Assembly: GCF_007994135.1 (NCBI RefSeq)
Contig: NZ_VLKF01000001.1
Span: forward strand, 3,906,001 to 3,970,000
Reading direction: 5' to 3'
DNA: 64,000 nt
Origin: Modestobacter roseus
Lineage (GTDB): Bacteria > Actinomycetota > Actinomycetes > Mycobacteriales > Geodermatophilaceae
The position numbers and the translations under genes are program-made. The notes under the pieces were generated by a model. It was not told where the DNA came from. It searched no databases and saw only the letters and a list, made by a program, of their open reading frames with translations. Each line of letters begins with the position of its first letter. The first letter of the stretch is position 1. Shown here one piece after another: positions 8,113 through 16,187 of this stretch.

Positions 8113-8174
8113 AGGCATAGGAGGCTTTGCACCCGGTCCTGGCCGGGAAACCGGGTGCAAAGCCTCCTATGCCT
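8113..8174. repeat. 25-bp perfect inverted repeat, element family B copy 1
   Basis: The arms 8113-8137 and 8150-8174 are perfectly complementary over 25 bp with a 12-nt loop. The arm begins AGGCATAGGAGGCTTTGCAC. The stop codon of the TipA-type gene lies inside the arm. The same arm recurs at 43255, again directly after a gene, so this is a dispersed element probably acting as a terminator. Confidence 0.85.
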
Positions 8175-8940
8175 GGAGTTCTCCGCCCTGGCGGGCGGCG
8201 TTGGCCTGGACGGCGGTGCTGACGTACCGCGCCAGGCCCGGTGCGATCTGCTCGTAGTGGGCGGTGAACCGCTCGTCCTCCACGTACATCCGGCCCAGGC
8301 CGGCGTGCATCTCGGGGGAGCAGTCGTAGAAGTTGCGGCTGATCTGCTGCCGGTGCTCCTCCGCCAGGTCCATCGCCCGTGGGGAGTCGGCGGGTACGCC
8401 GCCCGCCATCGCCTCGGCGAACCGGCGCTCGACGTCGTCGCCCTCGGCCTTGACCCGCAGCCAGTCCTCCTTGGTCATCGCCGTCGTCCGGCGCTGGGAC
8501 TGGGCCCAGGCGTCGGTGTCGCCCCACCTCTCCTCGGCCTCGGCGGCGTACTCCTCCGGGAGCCAGTCGCCGAACACCTCGAACCGTTCCTCCGGGGTCA
8601 GGGAGATCCCCATCTGCCGTGCCTCCATCTCCTTCTCCACGGCCGCGACCATCGCCTGGGTGCGCTCGAGCCGGTCCCGCAGCAGCCGGTGCTGCCGGCG
8701 CAGGTGCGCCGCGGGGTCGGCGTCGGGGTCGTCCAGCAGGGTCGCGACCTCATCGAGGGGGAACCCGAGCTCGCGGTAGAGCAGCACCTGCTGCAGCCGG
8801 TCCAGGTCGTGCACGTCGTAGCTGCGGTAGCCCGCCGACGTGCGCTCGCTGGGCCGCACCAGCCCGATCCGGTCGTAGTGGTGCAGAGTGCGCACCGTGA
8901 CGCCGGCCAGCCGGGCCAGCTCACCCACCGTCCAGCTCAT
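8167..8940 (-). CDS. TipA-type MerR family regulator
   Basis: A 257-residue protein. Residues 1-70 form a MerR DNA-binding domain (WTVGELARLAGVTVRTLHHYDRIGL, RSYDVHDLDRLQQVLLYRELGF), a coiled coil follows, and the C-terminal half (about residues 125-255) is a TipAS-like effector domain (EERFEVFGDWLPEEYAAEAEERW, ISRNFYDCSPEMHAGLGRMYVED). TipAS domains bind structurally diverse hydrophobic ligands such as thiopeptides. The ATG at 8940 has a GGGAGGGG ribosome site; the longer open frame is not coding. A MerR dyad at 8979-8995 suggests autoregulation. Confidence 0.9.
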   Translation of the reverse strand: MSWTVGELARLAGVTVRTLHHYDRIGLVRPSERTSAGYRSYDVHDLDRLQQVLLYRELGFPLDEVATLLDDPDADPAAHLRRQHRLLRDRLERTQAMVAAVEKEMEARQMGISLTPEERFEVFGDWLPEEYAAEAEERWGDTDAWAQSQRRTTAMTKEDWLRVKAEGDDVERRFAEAMAGGVPADSPRAMDLAEEHRQQISRNFYDCSPEMHAGLGRMYVEDERFTAHYEQIAPGLARYVSTAVQANAARQGGELQA

Positions 8941-8969
8941 CGCCCCTCCCTCCTCGGTTGACGGGGACC

Positions 8970-9000
8970 AGGCAACAGCCTGACGTGGCGTCAGGGTCAA
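8970..9000 (-). promoter_or_regulatory. MerR-type promoter/operator of the TipA-like gene
   Basis: On the minus strand TTGACC (9000-8995) is a -35 box and TTGCCT (8975-8970) a -10 box with a 19-bp spacer. The spacer holds the palindrome CCTGACGCCACGTCAGG (8995-8979). A long spacer with a central dyad is the hallmark of MerR-activated promoters. Confidence 0.65.
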
Positions 9001-9040
9001 GCCCGTTTCGGACGGCGGGACGGCGGGGCACCTCCGGGTC

Positions 9041-9934
9041 ATGGCCGACTCCACGCCCGTGCCCGCCGACGACCCGTTCCCGCGTTCCCGGGTGCGGGTG
9101 CACGACCACGAGATGGCCTACGTCGACGTCGGGCAGGGCGACCCGATCGTCTTCCTGCACGGCAACCCGACGTCGTCCTACCTCTGGCGCAACGTCATCC
9201 CGCACGTGCAGCACCTCGGCCGCTGCCTCGCGCCCGACCTGATCGGCATGGGGGAGTCGGACAAGCTGGCCGACCCCGGGCCGGGCAGCTACTCCTTCGA
9301 CCGGCACGCGGAGTTCCTCACCGGGTTCCTGCGGGAGGTCGGGGTCAGCGAGCGGGTCACCCTGGTGCTGCACGACTGGGGCTCGGCGCTCGGCTTCGAC
9401 TGGGCGGCCCGCAACCCCGACGCCGTGCGCGGCATCGCGTTCACCGAGGCGATCGTCACCCCGATGATCTGGGCCGACTGGCCGCGGGCGGCCAAGCCGG
9501 TGTTCCAGGCCATGCGCGGGGCCGACGGCGAGCGCAAGGTGCTCGAGCAGAACGTGTTCGTGGAGAAGATCCTGCCCGCCGAGGTTCGGCGTGGCCTCTC
9601 GGCGGAGGCGCACGATCGGTACCGGGCGCCCTTCCGCGAGCCCGCCGACCGCTGGCCGACGCTGGAGTGGCCGCGGCAGCTCCCGATCGAGCACGTGCCG
9701 CCGGGCGTGCACGACGTCGTCGACCGCTACGGCCAGTGGCTGGCGCACAGCGAGGTGCCGAAGCTGTTCCTCAACGCGGAGCCGGGGTCGATCCTGGTCG
9801 GCCGGCAGCGCACCAGGGTGCGGCGCTGGCCGGCGCTGACCGAGGTCACGGTGCCCGGCGGGCACTTCGTACCCGAGGACTCACCGGACGAGATCGGCCG
9901 CGCGCTGGCGGAGTGGATCCCGACCCTGCGCTGA
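9041..9934 (+). CDS. Haloalkane dehalogenase, DhaA-like (HLD-II)
   Basis: A 297-residue alpha/beta hydrolase predicted to cleave carbon-halogen bonds by hydrolysis. The nucleophile Asp112 and halide-binding Trp113 are in LHDWGSALGF, the second halide-binding residue Asn42 is in FLHGNPTSSYLW, Glu136 (FTEAIVTP) is placed as the catalytic acid, and His275 in GGHFVPEDSPDEIG completes the triad. Asn plus Trp as halide ligands with Glu as acid is the subfamily HLD-II pattern. No signal peptide. The gene is divergent from the TipA-type regulator, but no further catabolic genes are adjacent, so the physiological substrate is unknown. Confidence 0.9.
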   Translation: MADSTPVPADDPFPRSRVRVHDHEMAYVDVGQGDPIVFLHGNPTSSYLWRNVIPHVQHLGRCLAPDLIGMGESDKLADPGPGSYSFDRHAEFLTGFLREVGVSERVTLVLHDWGSALGFDWAARNPDAVRGIAFTEAIVTPMIWADWPRAAKPVFQAMRGADGERKVLEQNVFVEKILPAEVRRGLSAEAHDRYRAPFREPADRWPTLEWPRQLPIEHVPPGVHDVVDRYGQWLAHSEVPKLFLNAEPGSILVGRQRTRVRRWPALTEVTVPGGHFVPEDSPDEIGRALAEWIPTLR

Positions 9935-9959
9935 GCTGCCCTTGGGTGCCCGGGGGCGG

Positions 9960-10547
9960 TCAGCCGTGCCGGCCGCTGCCCTGGCGCTCGTGCCGGATCT
10001 GGGTCATCGCCTCGTTGGCCGAGGCGATCAGCGACTCCGGGGTCGACGCCCGCCCGGACAGCGCGACGCCGACGCTGAGCCGGACCCGGTGGCTGAGCTC
10101 CGGGGTCGGCTGCAGGGGTGCGTCGAAGGCGGCGGTGACCCGGTGGGCGATCCCCTCGGCGTCGGTGGGGTCGGTGATGCCGGGGCACAGCAGCACGAAG
10201 GTCTGCGCGCTGATCCGGGCGACGACGTCGCCCTGGCGGACGACGGAGACGAGTCGGCCGGCGGCCTCGGCGCGGGCGGCGTCGGCCAGGAGCCGGCCGT
10301 GGGTGTCCTCGACCGTGGTGATGCCGTCGAGGTTGCAGGAGAGCACCGCCAGCCGGCCGGTGTCGGGCCCGGCGGCGGCCAGGGCCAGCTCCAGCCGGTC
10401 GATGAGCAGGCTGCGCACCGGCAGCCCGGTGAGCGGGTCGGGGACCGTCCGCTGCCGGAGCCGCTGGGCGAACTGCCGCTGGGCGGCCACCACGGCGGCG
10501 GTCTGCACCAGCACGTCCTGCGACTGCTCGAAGCGGATGGTCTCCAT
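9960..10547 (-). CDS. Degenerate GGDEF-domain protein
   Basis: A 195-residue protein with a GGDEF fold (DPLTGLPVRSLLIDRLELAL near residue 37; VRLSVGVALSGR near the end) but with RISAQTFVLL where RxGGDEF should be. All catalytic and GTP-binding residues of that motif are gone, so it cannot be a diguanylate cyclase; a GTP- or c-di-GMP-sensing or scaffolding role is possible. A short N-terminal helix (EQSQDVLVQTAAVVAAQRQF) may dimerise. The ATG at 10547 follows GGGAG. It lies downstream of the LysE-type gene on the same strand. Confidence 0.75.
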   Translation of the reverse strand: METIRFEQSQDVLVQTAAVVAAQRQFAQRLRQRTVPDPLTGLPVRSLLIDRLELALAAAGPDTGRLAVLSCNLDGITTVEDTHGRLLADAARAEAAGRLVSVVRQGDVVARISAQTFVLLCPGITDPTDAEGIAHRVTAAFDAPLQPTPELSHRVRLSVGVALSGRASTPESLIASANEAMTQIRHERQGSGRHG

Positions 10548-10667
10548 GGTCGGTGCTCCCGTTCGCTGGGCGGCCGTCCCTCGGCCGTCACCGCAAGGAG
10601 TCGGCAGGGAGGCCGGGCCACTTGAGCACGTCGAGCCGCCGATCCCCCGGACGGGTGCGCCTACGGC

Positions 10668-11312
10668 TCAGGCTGCGCTCTGCGGACGTCCGGTCAGTGC
10701 GAGCCGGACGGCGAGGGCGCCGAGGACCCCGCCCATCAGCCACCGCTGGACGCGCAGCCAGGTGGGCCGGGTCGAGAGGAAGCCGGCCAGCGACCCGGCG
10801 AAGACGACGATGAGCCCGTTCACGGTGAGGGCGATGCCGATCTGGACGAGTCCGAGCACCAGGCTCTGCGCCGCCACCGAGCCGCGGTCGGGGTCGATGA
10901 ACTGGGGCAGCAGCGACACGTACAGCACGGCGATCTTGGGATTGAGCAGGTTGGTGACCAGGCCCATCAGGAACAGCGTCCGAGGTGGGTCGGGGCGGAG
11001 GTCCCGTGGCGCGAAGGCGCTGACGCCGCCCGGTCGCAGCGCCTGCCAGGCGAGGTGCAGCAGGTAGGCGGCGCCAGCGATCTTCAGCGCTGTGTAGGCC
11101 GCCGGCACGGCGACGAAGACGGTCGCCAGGCCGGCCGTGGCCGCAGCCAGGTAGACGAAGAACCCGGCGGCGACACCGAGGAGCGAGACCAGCCCGGCCC
11201 GGCGGCCCTGCGTGACCGACCGGGACACCAGGTAGATCATGTTGGGCCCCGGCGTCAGCACCAGGCCGAGTTCCACGAGCGCGACGCCGGCGACGGCAGC
11301 GGTGGTGACCAC
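10668..11312 (-). CDS. LysE/RhtB family amino-acid exporter
   Basis: A 214-residue membrane protein with about six helices. LGLVLTPGPNMIYLVSRSVTQGRRAGLVSLLGVAAG is the family signature at the N-terminus, and LLNPKIAVLYVSLLPQF is the second conserved stretch. It is predicted to export an amino acid or related metabolite. GTG start at 11312 with GGAGGAGG upstream. It follows the manganese-riboswitch gene on the same strand with a 47-bp gap that contains a possible TAGGGT -10 box. Confidence 0.88.
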   Translation of the reverse strand: MVTTAAVAGVALVELGLVLTPGPNMIYLVSRSVTQGRRAGLVSLLGVAAGFFVYLAAATAGLATVFVAVPAAYTALKIAGAAYLLHLAWQALRPGGVSAFAPRDLRPDPPRTLFLMGLVTNLLNPKIAVLYVSLLPQFIDPDRGSVAAQSLVLGLVQIGIALTVNGLIVVFAGSLAGFLSTRPTWLRVQRWLMGGVLGALAVRLALTGRPQSAA

Positions 11313-11359
11313 GTCGTCCTCCTCCGCCCGGGTCCGGCCGCGACCCTAGCGCGCGCCGT

Positions 11360-11956
11360 TCAGCCGGCCAGGGTGCGCACGGTCTCGACCACCGCGACCA
11401 CGGCGAAGAGAGCGAACAGCCCCGCGGCCACCCGGCGGATCACCGCGACCGGCAGCCGGTCGGCCAGCTTGCGGCCCAGGAAGGCGGCCAGCCCGGAGAC
11501 GACCAGCAGCGCCGCCCAGGAGCCGAGGAAGACCGACAACGGCTCCTCGTACCGGGCGGCGAGCCCGGCGGTGGCCAGCTGCGACAGGTCGCCCCACTCG
11601 GCGGCGAACAGCACGCCGAAGGAGATCGCCGCCGCGCGCAGGAACGAGGTCTGCTCCCGGGCCGCGGCGTCGTCGGCGTCCTCGGGGCCCTCGGCCGCGC
11701 TGCGCCACAGCAGCACGGCGCCGACCACGAACAGGACGGCGACGACGCCGCTGACCAGGGCCTCGGGCAGCAGCGACAGCAGTGAGCCGGCGGTGACGGC
11801 GATCGCCACCTGCAGGCCGAACGCGGTGGCGACGCCGGTGAACACCGGCAGCGCGGGGAACCGGGTGGCGAGCACCAGGGTGGCGAACAGCGTCTTGTCG
11901 GGCAGTTCGACCGGGAGGACCAGGACGAAGGCGGTCAGGATGACCGAGGGGACCAC
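11360..11956 (-). CDS. TMEM165/GDT1 family (UPF0016) Mn2+/Ca2+ transporter
   Basis: A 198-residue membrane protein with two homologous halves. Each half carries the family cation motif: ELPDKTLFATL in the first (variant of E-x-G-D-K/R-T) and AAEWGDLSQLAT in the second. A charged cytoplasmic loop rich in Asp/Glu (EGPEDADDAAAREQ) separates them. Bacterial members (for example MneA) export manganese. GTG start at 11956 with GAAGAGAG upstream. A yybP-ykoY riboswitch precedes the gene, so high Mn2+ should switch on its expression, which fits an efflux role. Confidence 0.88.
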   Translation of the reverse strand: MVPSVILTAFVLVLPVELPDKTLFATLVLATRFPALPVFTGVATAFGLQVAIAVTAGSLLSLLPEALVSGVVAVLFVVGAVLLWRSAAEGPEDADDAAAREQTSFLRAAAISFGVLFAAEWGDLSQLATAGLAARYEEPLSVFLGSWAALLVVSGLAAFLGRKLADRLPVAVIRRVAAGLFALFAVVAVVETVRTLAG

Positions 11957-12040
11957 AGTGCTCTCTTCCGCTCAGCACCGCCGAGCGGGGGGTGCGGGGC
12001 AGCCCTCGACCGGCGGCGCACCATCAAGGTGGCCGCGAGG

Positions 12041-12141
12041 CCGAAGGTCTCGCCCACCCGCGCCAGGCGCGGGCCCGCTGACCGGGCGCGCGGGCGCGCC
12101 AGCATGTCGACCAGCGGTCGGGGGGCTACTCCCCTTCTCGG
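12041..12141 (-). promoter_or_regulatory. Manganese riboswitch (yybP-ykoY class)
   Basis: The minus strand carries the conserved elements in order: CCGAGAAGGGGAGTAG (12141-12126), GGTCGACATGC, and CGAGACCTTCGG. P1 pairs GAAGG with CCTTC. These match the yybP-ykoY consensus (GGGGAGUAG, GUCNACAU, GACCUUU). It is located 85 nt before the TMEM165/GDT1 gene. The GGGGAGTAG loop doubles as the last codons and TAG stop of larC. Confidence 0.85.
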
Positions 12142-13349
12142 TGCGCGAGGCTACCCGATGCCCCGGGGTGGGCCGCGTGCGCCGCCGCCGTGGCGACCCG
12201 CAGCACCTCCTTCACCGGCAGCCCGGTGCGGCGGGCCAGGGCGGCGACGTCGTCGAACTCGACGCTCACGTTGAGCACCTGCCCGTCGAGGCCGGCCACC
12301 TTCACCCCGACCCGGGAGCCCAGCACCTCGACGCTGCCGGGCACCCGCTGCAGCACCACCTTGCGCACCGGCTGCACCCGCAGCCCGATGGTCGACGTGC
12401 CGGCGAACACCACGGCCTGGACGGCGGCGACGGCGGCGGGCCGGCACAGCACCGACAGGGTGTGCGCCGGGCGGCCCTTCTTCATCAGGATCGGGGTGAG
12501 CCAGGCGTCCGACGCCCCGGCGGCCAGCAGGTCGGCCAGCACCCCCGGCCAGAGCCGGGGGTCCAGGTCGTCGACGTTGGTCTCCAGCAGCAGCCCCTCG
12601 GTCTCCGGGCCCTCGGGCTGGCCGGCCGGCTCGCCCAGCACCAGCCGGACGACGTTGGGCAGCTCGACCGGGTCACGGCCGCCGGCGCCGCTGCCCACCC
12701 GGGTCACCCGCATCGGCGGCAGCGTCGTCCAGCGGTGCACCCGGGCGGCCAGGAGCGCCGCGCCCGTCGGGGTGCAGGCCTCCGCCGGCACCGGGCCGGC
12801 GTGCACGGGGACGCCGGCGAGCAGCTCGAGGACGGCGGGCCCCGGCACCGGGACGACGCCGTGCGCGCCGCGGGCCGAGCCGCTGCCCAGCGCCACGGGG
12901 GAGGCGGTGAGCTCGGTGAGCCCCAGGTGCTCGAAGCCGGCGACCACCCCGACGACGTCGGCGAGCGCGTCCAGCGCCCCGACCTCGTGGAAGTGCACGC
13001 GGTCGGGGGTGACCCGGTGCACGCGGCCCTCGGCGACCGCGAGCCGCTCGAACACCGCGAGGGCGCCGTCCCGCACGGGCCCGGGCAGGGCGGCGGTGGT
13101 GAGCAGGGCGCGCACGTCGGCCCAGGTGCGGTGCACGTCGCTGGCCGGGGCGTGCACGTGCACCCGGGTGGCGCCCAGGCCGTGCCGGGTGACGGCCTCC
13201 TCGGTGAGGGTGACCGGCTCGACGGGCAGGGCCGACACCGCCGCGGCGATGACCTCCAGCGGCACCCCGGCGTCGACCAGGGCGCCGAGCAGCATGTCGC
13301 CGCTCGCGCCCGCGGACAGGTCCAGCCAGCCGATCATGGGGGAGAGCAT
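12126..13349 (-). CDS. larC: LarC, nickel insertion for the nickel-pincer cofactor
   Basis: A 407-residue DUF111/LarC protein that inserts nickel into the pincer nucleotide cofactor using CTP. MIGWLDLSAGASGDMLLGALVDAGVP is the conserved opening, VHFHEVGALDALADVVGV the His-rich metal region, and LLLETNVDDLDP followed by DAWLTPILMKKGRPAHTLSVLC the C-terminal domain that is LarC2 in split versions; here both halves are one protein. Start at ATG 13349; ATG 13337 is an alternative. larB lies 32 bp upstream. larE and a larA-type racemase are not in the window. Its stop codon is inside the Mn riboswitch of the next gene. Confidence 0.92.
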   Translation of the reverse strand: MLSPMIGWLDLSAGASGDMLLGALVDAGVPLEVIAAAVSALPVEPVTLTEEAVTRHGLGATRVHVHAPASDVHRTWADVRALLTTAALPGPVRDGALAVFERLAVAEGRVHRVTPDRVHFHEVGALDALADVVGVVAGFEHLGLTELTASPVALGSGSARGAHGVVPVPGPAVLELLAGVPVHAGPVPAEACTPTGAALLAARVHRWTTLPPMRVTRVGSGAGGRDPVELPNVVRLVLGEPAGQPEGPETEGLLLETNVDDLDPRLWPGVLADLLAAGASDAWLTPILMKKGRPAHTLSVLCRPAAVAAVQAVVFAGTSTIGLRVQPVRKVVLQRVPGSVEVLGSRVGVKVAGLDGQVLNVSVEFDDVAALARRTGLPVKEVLRVATAAAHAAHPGASGSLAHREGE

Positions 13350-13381
13350 GCCCGCGTGACCGCGGACGGTGATGGAACGGG

Positions 13382-14011
13382 TCAGTCGCGGGCGGTGCGG
13401 CGGGCGATGCGGGCGGCGAAGACGCCGGCGGACCAGCCGTTGTCGATGTTGCTCACCACGACGCCGGGCGCCGCGGAGTTCAGCATGGTCAGCAGCGCGC
13501 TGAACCCGCCGAAGGTGTTCGCCTGCCCGGCCGAGGTGGGGACGGCGACCACCGGCACCTCGGTGAGGCCGCTGACCACGCTGGCCAGGGCGGCGTCCAG
13601 CCCCGCCACCACGATCAGGCAGTCGACGTCGGAGAGCAGCGACGGGTCGGCCAGCAGCGGGCGGATCCGGCTGCCGCCGACGTCCTCCACCCGGACCACC
13701 TCGGCGCCGGTGACCCGGGCGACGAAGGCGGCCTCGGCCGCGATCGGGGCGTCACCGCTGCTGGCGCACAGCACCGCGATCCGGCCGACCGACTCGGGCA
13801 CCGGGCCGACGGCGGCGGCCATCGCCACACCGTCCATCGTCGTGTAGGCGTCGTGCTCGCTGGCCAGCGCGACGAGGGTCTCGGCGCTGGCCCGCACCAC
13901 CACGGCCGGGTGGTCGGGGTGGTCGCGGCGGGCCTCGCGGACCAGGGCCAGCACCTGCTCGGTGCTGCGGCCGGTGGCCCAGATGACGTCCGGCCCGGAG
14001 GGGGCGAGCAC
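13382..14011 (-). CDS. larB: LarB-like AIR-carboxylase-fold domain
   Basis: About 209 residues from GTG 14011. PDVIWATGRSTEQVLALVREARRDHP opens the domain, and IAVLCASSGDAPIAAEAAFVARVTGAEVVRVEDVGGSRI, CLIVVAGLDAALASVVSGLTEVPVVAVPTS and NSAAPGVVVSNIDNGWSAG are the PurE/LarB core. LarB carboxylates and hydrolyses nicotinic acid adenine dinucleotide in pincer-cofactor synthesis. The usual ~50 N-terminal residues (with GFA..D..R..R.GFPEV) are missing. The frame continues upstream as an Ala/Pro linker (APEPAPAPAPAPAAA) to about 14100, where the GGDEF protein frame ends in a G/C run. It may therefore be the C-terminal domain of that protein, separated by one missing base. Confidence 0.8.
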   Translation of the reverse strand: MLAPSGPDVIWATGRSTEQVLALVREARRDHPDHPAVVVRASAETLVALASEHDAYTTMDGVAMAAAVGPVPESVGRIAVLCASSGDAPIAAEAAFVARVTGAEVVRVEDVGGSRIRPLLADPSLLSDVDCLIVVAGLDAALASVVSGLTEVPVVAVPTSAGQANTFGGFSALLTMLNSAAPGVVVSNIDNGWSAGVFAARIARRTARD

Positions 14012-16107
14012 CTCGCGGGCGGCCGCCGGTGCGGGCGCGGGTGCCGGCGCCGGCTCGGGCGCGGCCGGCTGCTCGGCGCGCGGCCGCCGGGCGGCGGGGC
14101 GGAGCCGAAGAGCTCGTCCAGCGGGCTCCGCGGGCGGGCCGGCTGCACCGGCGGCTCCAGCAGCAGCGACGCGAAGCCGTTGACGGCGGGCTCCGGCTGG
14201 TCGTCGGTGGGGCGGTCGGCCAGCGGGGAGGTGCTCACGTCGCCGACGATAAGGGCGAGGTCGGCCGAGCCCGGGACCTCGTCGGAGGCCGTGCCGGGGG
14301 CCGTCACAGCCGTCCCATCGGCCTCGTCCGCAGCGCGGGTCTGGGTGACCCCGGACAACCGCACGACCCGGTCGCGCCCGGCCCGCTTGGCGTCGTAGAG
14401 GACGCCGTCGGCGGCGGCGAACAGGGTGCGGCGGTCGTCCCCGCGCGTGGCCTGGGCGATGCCCACGCTGATCCGCACCGGCACCTCGACGCCGAGCGCC
14501 GACCAGTCGTGGGTGGCGATCGACCGGCGGATCCGCTCCATCGCCCGCTCCGCCTGCTCGGCGGTGGTCTCCGGCAGCAGGATGACGAACTCGTCGCCGG
14601 CCCAGCGGCACACCTCGTCGGTGTCCCGGCAGCCGTCGACCAGCAGCTGCCCGACCGCCCGCAGCACCGCATCGCCCCCGGGGTGGCCGGCGGCGTCGTT
14701 GATCGCCTTGAACCGGTCGATGTCGACGACCGCCAGGGCCGGGGCGGCCCCGGAGGTCAGCAGCCCGTCCAGGCGGGCCTCGGCGTACCGGCGGTTGGGC
14801 AGGTGGGTCAGCGGGTCCTCGTAGGCCTGCCGGCGCAGCTGGCCGGCGGCCCGCTCGGTCTCCAGCAGGCTCTTGCGCCGGCCGAACAGCTCCACCCAGC
14901 GGGTGCGCCGCTCGTCGACCCGGTCCAGCTCGTCGGCGAGGTAGGCCTGCAGGTACGGGAGCGCGCGGGCGGCGTCGTCGAGGTCGGCGTGCAGCGTGCA
15001 CAGCTCGCGCAGCGCCGCCCGGCGCAGCCGGGCCAGCCCGTGCTCGGTGGCCACGGTCAGCGCGGCGGCCAGGTGGTCGTCGGCGCGGCGCGGCTCACCG
15101 GACCGGCGCAGCGCCCGGCCCAGGCCGAGCTCCGCCGAGGCCAGCAGCGACCGGTCGCCGGCCCGCTCGGCGGCGCTGACGACGGCGTCCAGCAGCGGCA
15201 GCGCGGCGGTGTGCTCGCCGAGCCCGACCAGCGCCCAGCCGTGCACGACCTGGGCGTCCAGCACCGCGGGGTCGTCGGCGGTCAGCTCCTCCAGCGCGCG
15301 CTCGGCCAGCAGGCGGGCCTCGGCGAAGGAGGAGTGCGCGGACTCCGCGCCGCCGTCGTCCAGCACGCCCTCGCCGACCTCGGCGCACAGCGCGGCCAGC
15401 CGGGTGGCCGTCTGGCCCACCAGGCTCCGGGCCACGTCGCCGTCCTCGGCGGTGGCCGCCGCGGCGGCGGCGACCTCCGCGGCGCGGCGCTGGTAGTCCA
15501 GCGCCAGCGGCATCAGCTCCAGGTCGGCGAGCACCCCGGCCAGCGCGCTCAGCGTGTGCACCAGCAACGGACCGGGGGTCATCGCCGGGTCCAGCAGGCT
15601 GGCCGCCTCCACCGCCTCGTCCATCGCGGCGTCCACCCGGCGGGAGAGCAGCTCGATCCGCGCGTGCCGGACCAGCCCGGCGGCCCGCTGCAGTCCGTCG
15701 TCCTGGGCGTCGAACGCGGCCCGCGCCGAGCGCACCAGCGCGATCGCCTGGGCGGCCTGCTCGGCGGACTCCGACCGGGACTCCCGGTCGACCGGCTCGT
15801 CGTCACCGAGGGTGCTGCCCTGCAGGTCCAGCGGGGGCTCCTGCTCGGGGCCGCCGTCGACGAGCGGCTCGCCCAGCAGCGACCAGCCGGCCAGCCGCAG
15901 CCGGCGGACCAGCAGCTCCGCGCGCAACGTGTCGGCCCAGGCCCGGGCGAGCGAGGCCCGTGCGCCGGTCCGCTCGTCGGCCGGCGTGGCGGGCAGCTCG
16001 CCCTCGACCTGGCCCAGCAGCGTCTCCGCCTCGTCGAGTTCCCAGTTGGCCAACGCGGAGCTGACCCGCTGGTGCAGGAGTCCGGGCGGCACGAGGGCAC
16101 TCTGCAC
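14012..16107 (-). CDS. TPR-like/GGDEF diguanylate cyclase, frame broken at its 3' end
   Basis: About 670 residues of clear coding sequence: an N-terminal helical-repeat region (TPR-like, for example DAQVVHGWALVGLGEHTAALPLLDAV), then a GGDEF domain with DPLTHLPNRRYAEARLDGLL, VVDIDRFKAINDAAGHPGGD and CRWAGDEFVILLPET (active AGDEF variant). After DELFGSAPP near 14100 this frame becomes arginine-rich nonsense running to 13615 antiparallel in sense to larB's frame. Reading one base back in the GGGG run at 14096-14099 joins it to the LarB frame. Start GTG 16107 has GGGAGG; GTG 16191, overlapping the previous stop as GTGA, is the alternative. It is a paralogue of the upstream GGDEF gene. Confidence 0.75.
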
Positions 16108-16187
16108 GCTGCCTCCCGGCGTGTCACGCACCGGGGTGTCGGCCCGGCCGGCGGTGTCGCGGCCCCGGGCGCCGTTCAACCGCAGCC

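Noticed and set aside
8113-8174. Inverted repeat as transposon end
   Set aside because: No transposase or target-site duplication is visible at either copy.
13349-13382. Programmed -1 frameshift as the first explanation for the GGDEF-LarB break
   Set aside because: No X-XXY-YYZ slippery heptamer or clear downstream pseudoknot was found; a missing base is simpler.
13615-14090. Continuation of the GGDEF frame to 13615
   Set aside because: The residues are Arg/Pro/Ser-rich and unlike any protein, while the other frame gives a complete LarB core.
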